The translations under genes were made by a program, and so were the position numbers. From NCBI RefSeq assembly GCF_027489515.1, contig NZ_JAIXZS010000073.1, positions 62,001 through 126,000 of the forward strand: a DNA stretch of 64,000 nt. Reading direction: 5' to 3'. Below the pieces are notes generated by a model, which was not told the origin of the DNA, ran no database searches, and was given only the letters and a program-made list of their open reading frames with translations. Source of the stretch: Novosphingobium sp. (GTDB taxonomy: Bacteria; Pseudomonadota; Alphaproteobacteria; Sphingomonadales; Sphingomonadaceae). Within the stretch, counting starts at the first letter, position 1. Every line of letters begins with the position of its first letter. This document shows positions 15,231-22,780 of this stretch, in pieces.

Positions 15231-15764
15231 ATGGTTTCGGAACGCAAGGAGCGACTGCATCGCAAGGCCGCCATGATGGCCATCGTGGTGGCCTTGCAGG
15301 CGCTGGCGGCGGGCCTGTTTCTGATCGACTTCATGGCCGATGTGGCCAGCGAAGGCTGGACCGGGCATTTGATCGCCGAAGGCGCCGCCGCCACTGCGCT
15401 GGTGGTGGCGGTAATCGTCGGTGCGGTGCAAGTGCGCGACCTAATCGAGCAGGCCCGGCAGGACAATCTGGCCGTTGCCCTGGCGCGGCGGGTGGTTGCC
15501 GACCTCATCCGGCTGCGGTTTGCCGAATGGCGTCTCACCGCAGCCGAGGCCGATGTCGCGCTTTTCGCGATCAAGGGCGCAGACGTCGCCGAGATCGCCC
15601 GCCTGCGCGGCGCAGCCGAAGGCACGGTGCGCGCGCAGCTTACCCGGATCTATGCCAAGGCGGGAGTAAGCAGCCATTCCGCGCTGGTCGCGCAGTTTCT
15701 CGAAGATCTGATCGATCCTGATCTGGCGGTGGCCGGCGCCGCCGTTTCGGCGGGCCCAGCCTGA
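15231..15764 (+). CDS. Membrane-anchored LuxR-type HTH protein
   Basis: This 177-residue protein starts with a basic stretch and two membrane helices (about 13-35 and 45-65: MAIVVALQALAAGLFLIDFM and HLIAEGAAATALVVAVIVGA). A coiled linker and a C-terminal LuxR/GerE-like HTH (RLTAAEADVALFAIKGADVA, EIARLRGAAEGTVRAQLTRI) follow. No receiver or ligand-binding domain is visible. It is the last gene of the plus-strand group and converges on fliS with only one base between the stop codons. Confidence 0.8.
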   Translation: MVSERKERLHRKAAMMAIVVALQALAAGLFLIDFMADVASEGWTGHLIAEGAAATALVVAVIVGAVQVRDLIEQARQDNLAVALARRVVADLIRLRFAEWRLTAAEADVALFAIKGADVAEIARLRGAAEGTVRAQLTRIYAKAGVSSHSALVAQFLEDLIDPDLAVAGAAVSAGPA

Positions 15765-15765
15765 A

Positions 15766-16146
15766 TCAGCCGGCTGCCGTACCGAGCATCGCCTCGCGGA
15801 TATCGAGAAGGTCGGTGCGGATCGTTTCCAGCTGGGGCGCATCGAACCGCAGCGCGTTATCGAGGATGGTGCGCCGCGCGGCCTGGTAGAGCTGGAGCAG
15901 CGGCTGGCTGACCGGGTTTGCGGTATCGACCCCGAGTTCAAGCGCGGTGATCGCGGCGACAGCGCGGGTGAGCGCGGCGCTCTTCGCCGAATTATCCCCG
16001 TGCGCCTGTGCGTAGATCGCGCGCCCGAGCGAGCCGGCAGCCTGTTCGAGGCAGAGCGCGACAAGCTGGAGCGAGCTGGCGCCCTTGACGCGCGCATCGA
16101 AATCGACGCGGCGGTAGGTCTCTCCGGGATCCTTGCGCAAAAGCAT
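15766..16146 (-). CDS. fliS: Flagellar export chaperone FliS
   Basis: This 126-residue protein is mostly helical, with the family's N-terminal DPGETYRRVDFDARVKGASS and the LQLVALCLEQAAGSLGRAI helix. It binds the C-terminal disordered end of flagellin in the cytoplasm and delivers it to FlhA. The start codon overlaps the fliD stop (TGATG). It is the last gene of the long fli operon. Confidence 0.92.
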   Translation of the reverse strand: MLLRKDPGETYRRVDFDARVKGASSLQLVALCLEQAAGSLGRAIYAQAHGDNSAKSAALTRAVAAITALELGVDTANPVSQPLLQLYQAARRTILDNALRFDAPQLETIRTDLLDIREAMLGTAAG

Positions 16147-17585
16147 CAGTTGTTCTTCCCGTTCCAGGCGTCGATCTGGGCCTGCAGGAAGGACAGCGTC
16201 GATTTCGAGCCGGTGATGTTAGTATCGAGCTTTGCGAAGCGCGAGACGAGGCGCTGGCGCAGATCTTCCTGCTTGGTTTCCATTGTGGTCTTCTGCGTGC
16301 CGAGCGTGGTCTGCAGCTTGGTAAGCCGCGCGATCGTGCCGCCGAGCGAGGAGGGATCGCTGCTCGAACCGACGGTGCGGGCGAGCTTGTCGAAAGTTGC
16401 GTAGACGCCGTAGAGCCCGGTGGTGAACATTGCACCCGTCCCGATGGGATCACGCTTCAAGGTGGCGGCGAGGCGCGTGGTATCGAGCGTGAAGGTGCCA
16501 TCACGATTGGTCTTGAGACCAAGATCGGCAAGCGTGGTCGGGGCGCCGGTGGCATTGGCCGGCATGACCTGCGCGCTGGCCAGCGTGGTCAGCTGGCGGC
16601 GCAGCATGCGCGCACCGGGATCGTTGCTGAGTGCGCCGGTGGTGGGATCGGTATCCTTGTTGAGCTCAGCGACCATCTCGTTGAGCGCGGACGTCAGGTC
16701 CTGCATCGCACTGGTAATGGCGCTGCCCGGATCGCTGTAGCTGATCGTGGTCGGATTGCCGGGATTGGTGCCGGTGAGCTTCAGCGAAAGGCCGGGGGCG
16801 GCATCGGTGACGGTGTTGGTTGCCGACGTACGCGCGACGCCATCGAGCAGGAACGCGGCATCGGTTGCGGGCGTCTTGAGGCGGCTGGCATCGCCCGACG
16901 GGGCCCAGGCGAGTGCGGCGAGACCGGGTTCGGTCGGGCTTTCGGTGGCTTCAAGGACGAAGCCGTTCGCCGCGCCATCCTGCCCCTTCAGCACAAGCTG
17001 CGCACCGCTGGTGCCGGTGGCGACATAGGCGGTGATGCCCGCGCCGCTGCCGTTGATCGCGGCGGCCACGGTATCGAGCGTGGCGCCGGTCGGGATGGTG
17101 ATATCGACTGCGGCGCGCGCTGCATCTGCGGTGAAAGTGCCGCCGCTGACGGTGCCGAAGCGCAGGGTGAGCGTTCCGGCGCCAACCGGCGTCGTGCTGG
17201 AAGCGACGGGGGGCGTGACGAGGGTTTGCGCCTTGGCGAGCGAGGTCACTTCAAGCGTGGTGGTGCCGCGCCCGGTGGCCGCACCCTTGCTGACCTGCGC
17301 GACGGCGCTGTTCGCGATCTGCGGCGTGGCAGCAAGATCGCCGGTGCGCACCCGGTCCCCCAGCGAGGAGGCGAGGCTTGTGATCATGCCCCTGAGCGTC
17401 GAGGCCGAGGAGATCTGTGAGGTGATCTTGTCGGTCTTCGCGGTGATCTGATCGAGCCGCGCGGCATATTGCGCGGCTGCCAGCTGCTCGGCCAGCTGCG
17501 ACATGTTGATTCCGCTGCCCGCGCCGAGCGTGGACACCAGATTGGCGGTGGCCGAAGTCGAGGAGGTGGCGGAGGTGGTAGCCAT
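16146..17585 (-). CDS. fliD: Flagellar hook-associated protein 2, filament cap FliD
   Basis: This 479-residue protein has the FliD N-terminal domain (SGINMSQLAEQLAAAQYAAR, then LDQITAKTDKITSQISS), a variable middle, and the C-terminal domain ending in coiled-coil segments (LQTTLGTQKTTMETKQEDLR, …FLQAQIDAWN). FliD caps the growing filament and folds flagellin as it emerges. It follows flhB in the fli operon and overlaps fliS. Confidence 0.95.
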   Translation of the reverse strand: MATTSATSSTSATANLVSTLGAGSGINMSQLAEQLAAAQYAARLDQITAKTDKITSQISSASTLRGMITSLASSLGDRVRTGDLAATPQIANSAVAQVSKGAATGRGTTTLEVTSLAKAQTLVTPPVASSTTPVGAGTLTLRFGTVSGGTFTADAARAAVDITIPTGATLDTVAAAINGSGAGITAYVATGTSGAQLVLKGQDGAANGFVLEATESPTEPGLAALAWAPSGDASRLKTPATDAAFLLDGVARTSATNTVTDAAPGLSLKLTGTNPGNPTTISYSDPGSAITSAMQDLTSALNEMVAELNKDTDPTTGALSNDPGARMLRRQLTTLASAQVMPANATGAPTTLADLGLKTNRDGTFTLDTTRLAATLKRDPIGTGAMFTTGLYGVYATFDKLARTVGSSSDPSSLGGTIARLTKLQTTLGTQKTTMETKQEDLRQRLVSRFAKLDTNITGSKSTLSFLQAQIDAWNGKNN

Positions 17586-17615
17586 GCTTTCCAGAACGGC
17601 GGATTCTCAGCGGGG

Positions 17616-18761
17616 TTAAGCCGCTGGCGTGCGGGATTCCGGGCGGCCTTCGGGGTCGAAGCGCAGCTCGAGCGGGACATCGACGTGGGGCTGCGGTGGG
17701 GCATCGCCGCGCTTCAGCGCGAGGACGAATGCAAGCACCGCGGCGACGGCGGCGTAGAGCTCCTCGCGGATCATCTGGTTCTCGCGCGTGGTGAAGTAGA
17801 CCGAGCGGGCGAGGGCCGGAGAAGACAGCGTAGGGACGGCCATTTCGGCGGCCATCTCGCGCATCGCGAGCGCCTTTTCGCCGCGGCCCTTGGCAAGCAC
17901 GACAGGGGCGGGGGCCTTCTCCGGATCGTAGGCGAGTGCGACGCTGAAGTGCGTGGGGTTGGTGATGACGAACTGGGCTTCCTTCATCGCCTTGGCGAGG
18001 CCGCCCATGGCGATCTGGCGCTGGCGCTGGCGGATCGCGGCCTTGCGTTCGGGCGAGCCTTCGCTCTCCTTGTTCTCGTCCTTGAGGTCCTGGAGGGACA
18101 TCCTGAGGCGCATCATGCGGCGCAGCCACTGGACGGGATAATCGGCGAGCGCGATCACGACGAGGCCGCCGCCGAGCGCGTAGAGCAGGGCGAGGAGCGC
18201 GTCCCAGCCATAGGCGAGCTGGCCGCGCAGCTCCCCGCCACCGAGGCCGACGATCGCGGGAAGGCGGCCCTTGATCCAGACATAAGCGATGGCGCCGAGG
18301 AGCGCGAGCTTGGCGAGTCCCTTGGCGAGTTCGATCCAGCCTTGCGGGCCGAACATGCGTTTGAGGCCAGAAAGCGGATTGAGGCGCGAGGCCTTGGGCG
18401 CAAGGTTGCCGCCGACCCAGCGGCCTTCGCCGAGGCCCAATTGCGAGACGAGCGCGGCGAGCATGAGGAGTGCGCCGAGGCTGAGCACAGGGGGCAGCGC
18501 GGCGAGCAGCGCGGCGCGGATCGGGGCGGCTGGATCGAACTGTTCGATTGCGGTGCGGTCCCACACGAGGCCGCTGCGCGCGGTGCGGCCGAGGCTGTCG
18601 AGCAGCCAGGGCCCCGCGAACTGCAGCCACGCCGCCCCGCCGAGGACGCTCACGGCGATGCCGAGTTCGCGCGGGCGCAGGACGTCGCCGTTCTTGGCGG
18701 CGTCGGTGCGGCGCTTCTCGGTGGGAGCGAAGGTCTTCTCGCCCGGAGTCTCTTCAGCCAT
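17616..18761 (-). CDS. flhB: Flagellar type III export switch protein FlhB
   Basis: This 381-residue protein has four membrane spans and a cytoplasmic C-terminal domain with the autocleavage motif NPTH (FVITNPTHFSVALAYDP). Cleavage there switches export from rod/hook to filament substrates. The N-terminal MAEETPGEKTFAPTEKRR segment is typical. The start region is repeated: the ATG at 18761 is the third of three identical initiation modules (18744-18800), and only this one opens the full frame. Confidence 0.96.
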   Translation of the reverse strand: MAEETPGEKTFAPTEKRRTDAAKNGDVLRPRELGIAVSVLGGAAWLQFAGPWLLDSLGRTARSGLVWDRTAIEQFDPAAPIRAALLAALPPVLSLGALLMLAALVSQLGLGEGRWVGGNLAPKASRLNPLSGLKRMFGPQGWIELAKGLAKLALLGAIAYVWIKGRLPAIVGLGGGELRGQLAYGWDALLALLYALGGGLVVIALADYPVQWLRRMMRLRMSLQDLKDENKESEGSPERKAAIRQRQRQIAMGGLAKAMKEAQFVITNPTHFSVALAYDPEKAPAPVVLAKGRGEKALAMREMAAEMAVPTLSSPALARSVYFTTRENQMIREELYAAVAAVLAFVLALKRGDAPPQPHVDVPLELRFDPEGRPESRTPAA

Positions 18762-18800
18762 GGGTTGTCTCTTCAGCCATGGGGTGTCTCTTCAGCCATG
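18744..18800 (-). repeat. Three-copy 19 bp tandem repeat over the fliR stop / flhB start
   Basis: Read on the minus strand, CATGGCTGAAGAGAC plus four to five bases occurs three times with ATG at 18799, 18780 and 18761. Copy 1 contains the fliR stop (CAT GGC TGA). Because 19 is not a multiple of three, ATG 18799 and ATG 18780 each open an eight-codon mini-ORF (MAEETPHG, MAEETTHG) that stops inside the next copy. Only ATG 18761 leads into flhB. Confidence 0.9.
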
Positions 18801-19583
18801 TTTCGGGCTGATCAGTTGTGCGGCCTGGGCGATGGCCGTGAGCGAGAGGTCGCCGAGTTTGTCGGTCAGCAGGGGCGCGGTGAGGATCAGCGCAGCGATC
18901 CCGGCGAGGACACCGGCGGGCAGGCCCAGCGCGAAGAGATTGAGGCTGGGCGCGGAGCGGCTGATCACGCCGGTCATCACCTGCACGAGCAGCAGGAGGA
19001 GCGTGACGGGGAGCGCGATGGCGATTGCGGCGGTCAGCATCTGCGCGCCGAAGCCGGCGACCAGCATCATGCGTTCGGGCGTGAACCACGCGGCACCCGG
19101 CGGGAACGTCTCGTAGCTCTGCACGATCAGTGCGAACCACGTGAGGTGCGCGCCGAGGCCAAGGAACAGCACGGTGAGCAGCACCGAGAAGTACTGGCCC
19201 AGCACAGGCGAATGCGCGCCGCTGACGGGATCGGCCGTGGAGGCGATGCTCATCCCCATCGAGCCGCCGATGACTTCGGCCGCAATCAGCGGGGCGGAGA
19301 AGCTCCATTGCAGCACGAAGCCCAGCGAGAGGCCAATGAGGATTTCCTGCGCGGTGATGAGGAGGCCCGAGAGCGTGAACAGCGCAGGGGGGGCGGCGAC
19401 AGGCGTCCAGGCGCAAACGAGGACCGCGACGGCGCCGGCAAGGCTGACGCGCAGCTGCATCGGCACGGAGTTCGCGCCGAACAGCGGGGCCGCGAGCAAT
19501 GCGGCGCCGATGCGGGTCATGACGAAGATCATGCGCCAGAATTCCGCTTCCAGCGCGCCGAAGCCGAAGTGGAGCGCGATCAT
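18792..19583 (-). CDS. fliR: Flagellar export gate protein FliR
   Basis: This 263-residue protein has about six membrane helices and the FliR signatures near the N-terminus (ALEAEFWRMIFVMTRIGAAL) and in the middle (GGSMGMSIASTADP). With FliP and FliQ it builds the helical core of the type III export gate in the basal body. Its stop lies within the first copy of the flhB-start tandem repeat. Confidence 0.95.
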   Translation of the reverse strand: MIALHFGFGALEAEFWRMIFVMTRIGAALLAAPLFGANSVPMQLRVSLAGAVAVLVCAWTPVAAPPALFTLSGLLITAQEILIGLSLGFVLQWSFSAPLIAAEVIGGSMGMSIASTADPVSGAHSPVLGQYFSVLLTVLFLGLGAHLTWFALIVQSYETFPPGAAWFTPERMMLVAGFGAQMLTAAIAIALPVTLLLLLVQVMTGVISRSAPSLNLFALGLPAGVLAGIAALILTAPLLTDKLGDLSLTAIAQAAQLISPKHG

Positions 19584-19593
19584 GCTCCTGCGC

Positions 19594-19866
19594 TCACTTT
19601 CCGGTCTGCGCGATCTGGGCGAAGATCTCGACGAGGAAATCGCCGATCAGGCCCATCATCGCGCCGCCCAGCAGCACCAGCACGAGCGCGATGGCGGCAA
19701 GCTTGGGGACGAACGTGAGCGTCTGTTCGTTGATCGAGGTGGCGGCCTGGACCACGCCGACGACGAGGCCGACGGCAAGGCTGGCGAGCAGCACTGGCGC
19801 GGCGACCAGCGCGGTGACCCAGAGCATGCGGTCAGCCAGAGCGAGGAGGGCAGCGGTGTCGTTCAT
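19594..19866 (-). CDS. fliQ: Flagellar export gate protein FliQ
   Basis: This 90-residue protein consists of two long hydrophobic helices (VTALVAAPVLLASLAVGLVV and LAAIALVLVLLGGAMMGLIG) joined by the conserved polar segment VVQAATSINEQTLTFVPK. It is a gate subunit packed around the FliP ring. It lies between fliP and fliR as in most fli operons. Confidence 0.95.
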   Translation of the reverse strand: MNDTAALLALADRMLWVTALVAAPVLLASLAVGLVVGVVQAATSINEQTLTFVPKLAAIALVLVLLGGAMMGLIGDFLVEIFAQIAQTGK

Positions 19867-19872
19867 TGCGCG

Positions 19873-20676
19873 CTACCCGAAGCTTGCCGCAAGGCTGCCC
19901 ATGAGGAGGGCCCAGCCATCGACGAGGACGAAGAGCAGGAGCTTGAACGGCAGGGACACGATGGTGGGGGACATCATCATCATGCCGAGGCTCATGAGCA
20001 CCGAGGAGACGACGAGATCGATCACGAGAAACGGCAGGAACAGCATGAAGCCGATCTGGAATGCGGTCTTGAGTTCGCTCGTCACGAAAGCGGGGAGGAG
20101 GATCGAGAAGGGGACGTCCGCCGTCCGCGCGAACTTGGGCGCCTTGGCCATGGTGGCGAACATCTGGAGATCGTGCTCACGCGTCTGGCGGATCATGAAG
20201 CCGTGGAATTCGGTGCCGGCGGCGGCGATGGCCTGCTCGGCGTTGATCGTGCCGGCGGAATAGGGCGCGATGGCGTTGGCGTTCACCTTGTCGAGCGTGG
20301 GGGCCATGATGAACAGCGAAAGGAACAGCGAAAGGCCGATCAGCACCTGATTGGGCGGCGACTGCTGGAGGCCCAGCGCCTGCCTGAGGATCGCGAGGAC
20401 GACGAGGATGCGGGTGAAGCTCGTCATCATCAGTACGAGACTGGGAAGGATCGTGAGCAGCCCCATGATAAGGAGCAGCTGGAGCGAAAGCGACAGCGAG
20501 CCGTTCGACTGCGCGCCCGCGATCTGGCCGAAGGCGCGGTCGAGCGCGCCGGGGATGGCGGTGCCGGTCGGAGCCGCGACGGGCTGGGCTGCGGCGGCCA
20601 CATCGGCGGCATGCGCGGGAAGCGCGAGGCCGATCACGAGGACGCTGACGAAGAGGAGGAGATGTTTGATCTTCAC
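19873..20676 (-). CDS. fliP: Flagellar export gate protein FliP
   Basis: This 267-residue protein has a cleavable signal peptide (residues 1-23, ending PAHAA), an Ala/Pro-rich periplasmic stretch and about four membrane spans. Conserved segments include MMTSFTRILVVLAILRQALG, QSPPNQVLIGLSLFLSLFIM and the C-terminal LMSLGMMMMSPTIVSLPFKL. It forms the pentameric base of the export gate. Confidence 0.96.
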   Translation of the reverse strand: MKIKHLLLFVSVLVIGLALPAHAADVAAAAQPVAAPTGTAIPGALDRAFGQIAGAQSNGSLSLSLQLLLIMGLLTILPSLVLMMTSFTRILVVLAILRQALGLQQSPPNQVLIGLSLFLSLFIMAPTLDKVNANAIAPYSAGTINAEQAIAAAGTEFHGFMIRQTREHDLQMFATMAKAPKFARTADVPFSILLPAFVTSELKTAFQIGFMLFLPFLVIDLVVSSVLMSLGMMMMSPTIVSLPFKLLLFVLVDGWALLMGSLAASFG

Positions 20677-20680
20677 CGCA

Positions 20681-20962
20681 TCAATCCCCGTTGCCAGTTA
20701 CCGCGCCGGTGCGCGCGGGCACTTCGGCGAGGCGGACGAGGCCCTGGCGCGAGGCCGAGACAAGGATCTCGCGGCCCCGGAATTCGAGCACGGCGATGCG
20801 CTGGCCCGGGCCGAGCCACTGGGTTTCGATGATCTTCACACTGCGCTGCCCGCCGGTGGGGCTGAAGCGCTGCTCCATGCGGCGCGCGAACTTGAGACTG
20901 ACCCAGGCGAGCCCGGCGATCAGCGGCAGCACGACCGCGAGCTTGAGCAGATACCAGAGCAT
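20681..20962 (-). CDS. fliO: Flagellar biosynthesis protein FliO
   Basis: This 93-residue protein has one N-terminal membrane helix (LLKLAVVLPLIAGLAWVSL) and a small cytoplasmic beta-rich domain (IIETQWLGPGQRIAVLEFRG, REILVSASRQG). FliO helps assemble FliP. It overlaps fliN by one base (TGATG) and lies directly before fliP. Confidence 0.88.
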   Translation of the reverse strand: MLWYLLKLAVVLPLIAGLAWVSLKFARRMEQRFSPTGGQRSVKIIETQWLGPGQRIAVLEFRGREILVSASRQGLVRLAEVPARTGAVTGNGD

Positions 20963-21222
20963 CAGGCCTGACCCTCCTGCCCGACCAGCTCGACGATGCG
21001 CAGGCCGAAGCGCTCGCCCTGCGCGACGACTTCGCCGCGTGCGATGAGCTTGCCGTTGACCATGACGTCGAGCAGCTCGTCGGTCAGCCGGTCGAGCGTG
21101 ACGACGCTTTCCTCGGTGAGCGAGAGCACGTCCTTGAGCTTCATTTCGGTGCGGCCGAGCTCGACAGTGAGGCGCACGTCGACGTCCTTGAGGAATTCGA
21201 GGCCGCGGGTCTGGAAGGTCAT
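20962..21222 (-). CDS. fliN: Flagellar motor switch protein FliN
   Basis: This 86-residue protein is a single SpoA/FliN C-terminal domain: VDVRLTVELGRTEMKLKDVL, then LDVMVNGKLIARGEVVAQGE and FGLRIVEL. It lacks the long N-terminal region of enterobacterial FliN. It forms the lower part of the C-ring and in some bacteria also receives CheY-P, which may matter here because FliM lacks the usual CheY peptide. Confidence 0.94.
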   Translation of the reverse strand: MTFQTRGLEFLKDVDVRLTVELGRTEMKLKDVLSLTEESVVTLDRLTDELLDVMVNGKLIARGEVVAQGERFGLRIVELVGQEGQA

Positions 21223-21249
21223 TGGGGCATCCTGCGATGGGCCGCCGGG

Positions 21250-22134
21250 TCAGGCGAGCTGGGTGAGTTGAAGGGCGACGCGGTCGTCCACCGCGCCGAT
21301 GGTGCCGTGGCCGACGAGCGCCTCGCCGATGCGCAAGGGAACGTTGCGGGCGACCGGGACAGCAAGGACCTGGCCGACTTCGAGCGCGGAGAGCGTGGCG
21401 AGCGGCAGCGCCACGTCGACCAGCACGGCGCGCAAGGTGAGCGGCATGTCGGCGAATGGGGCATCGAGCGGACTGGCGGGCGCGGCGGTTTGCACGGCAC
21501 GCGGTGCCGGGCGCGCAGCGCCGGTGAGATCGGCAAGCGCGTGCATGGGAAAGCCGAGGCGCAGCGACCAGGGCGGCCGCGCGCCTTCACGGATCGCGAA
21601 GGTGAGCACGGCAAGCGGCGTGCTTTCGGGCAGCGCGGCGAGTTCGGCCATGCTGGCGGCGCGGCGCATTGGCTGCACGCCGCCCTCAAGCCCGAGCGTG
21701 GCGGCCAGCGGGGCGGCGATCAGCGTCTCGATCCGCTGCACCATGAGTTCGGCGGAGAGCGGGAGCTCGCGCGGGAGCGGGGAGGGTGCCTCGCCGGGAC
21801 CGCCGAACGCCCGGTCGAGCAGGCGCAGCACGCTCTCGCCCTCGACCACCGCGAGCAGGGGATGCCCTGCCGCGCCGGCGGCAAGCAGGCTGATCGCCAC
21901 GAGGCCCGGGGGGGCAAAAGTGCCCGCCGTGATGTCGGCCTGCTGGCTGCATTCGACCGCCGCCGCCTCGCCGCCATGGACCGGCGCGAGCGCGAGGCGC
22001 AGCTTGCGCGCCAGCTGTTCGCCCGCGCGCGCAAGCAGCGGGAGGAGCTCGGCCGCGGCGGGCGCCGGGCGCAGCAGCGCTGCGCTGTGGCGGGCCAGCG
22101 GCCTTTGGGCAACGAGGGGGCGTTCCGGTTTCAT
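21250..22134 (-). CDS. fliM: Flagellar motor switch protein FliM, lacking the CheY-binding peptide
   Basis: This 294-residue protein is shorter than typical FliM (about 330). A middle domain with FGGPGE and AELMVQRIETLIAAPLA and a C-terminal SpoA domain (VDVALPLATLSALEVGQVLA, VPLRIGEALVGHG) can be seen. The N-terminus (MKPERPLVAQRPLARHSAAL) shows no LSQxEIDALL peptide, the standard CheY-P docking site. The ATG at 22134 is close behind the fliL stop, and no upstream in-frame extension offers the motif. Confidence 0.88.
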   Translation of the reverse strand: MKPERPLVAQRPLARHSAALLRPAPAAAELLPLLARAGEQLARKLRLALAPVHGGEAAAVECSQQADITAGTFAPPGLVAISLLAAGAAGHPLLAVVEGESVLRLLDRAFGGPGEAPSPLPRELPLSAELMVQRIETLIAAPLAATLGLEGGVQPMRRAASMAELAALPESTPLAVLTFAIREGARPPWSLRLGFPMHALADLTGAARPAPRAVQTAAPASPLDAPFADMPLTLRAVLVDVALPLATLSALEVGQVLAVPVARNVPLRIGEALVGHGTIGAVDDRVALQLTQLA

Positions 22135-22143
22135 TTCAGCGCG

Positions 22144-22749
22144 TTACTGGACGATGAAGGTCTTGAAGTAGACGGCATCGACCCCGCCGAAGCCTTCGGT
22201 ATCGTTGAGCACCTTGTTGATCGTGGCGACGAGCCGCTTCTGCAGGCGGGCCTTGCCCTCGGCGGACTGGACTTCCTCGCCCGGGGTGTCCGCAATCGCG
22301 GTGAGCAGCGCCGAGCGGATGGCAAGCTCGTGCTTCTGCAGCCAGAGGATCACGCGGTAATCGCGGTGGGTGGAGCAGGCGAGGCTGACCTGCACCAGCA
22401 TGTCCGAATCCTTGAGATTCGAGGTGAAATCATCGGTGAAGCTGAAATAGGCGGTGCGGTATTCGCTGCCGCCCTCGCCATCGACTTCGTGGCCGCCGCC
22501 GCCTTCCTCGCCGTGGCCGCCTTCCTTGGGGGCAGGCGCGTAGGGGTCCTCCTCGCCCTTCTTGATCAGCTTGGGGTTCTTGTCCTCGTGCTCTTCACCA
22601 TGACCGCCGCCGCCGATGATCCCGGCCGCGACAAGGCCGTAGGCGCCGCCGCCACCGACCGCGAGCAAGGCGCCGGCGGCACCGATCTTGAGCATCATGC
22701 CGCCGCCCTTCTTTTTGGGCTTGGCGTCCTTGTCCTTCTTCTCGCTCAT
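22144..22749 (-). CDS. fliL: Flagellar basal body-associated protein FliL
   Basis: This 201-residue protein has a Lys-rich cytoplasmic N-terminus, one membrane helix (about 18-45, Gly-rich), a Gly/His/Glu-rich linker and a C-terminal FliL domain (YFSFTDDFTSNLKDSDMLVQ, then VILWLQKHELAIRSALL). FliL sits around the stator in the periplasm and strengthens torque generation. It lies between fliK and fliM. Confidence 0.94.
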   Translation of the reverse strand: MSEKKDKDAKPKKKGGGMMLKIGAAGALLAVGGGGAYGLVAAGIIGGGGHGEEHEDKNPKLIKKGEEDPYAPAPKEGGHGEEGGGGHEVDGEGGSEYRTAYFSFTDDFTSNLKDSDMLVQVSLACSTHRDYRVILWLQKHELAIRSALLTAIADTPGEEVQSAEGKARLQKRLVATINKVLNDTEGFGGVDAVYFKTFIVQ

Positions 22750-22780
22750 CAGGGGTCCTTACGGGTCTCGAAAAATGGGA

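Noticed and set aside
17469..19718. 749-codon plus-strand open frame over flhB and fliR
   Set aside because: Composition is Glu/Arg/Gly/Ala-rich low complexity, antisense to well-supported flagellar genes, with no recognisable domain.
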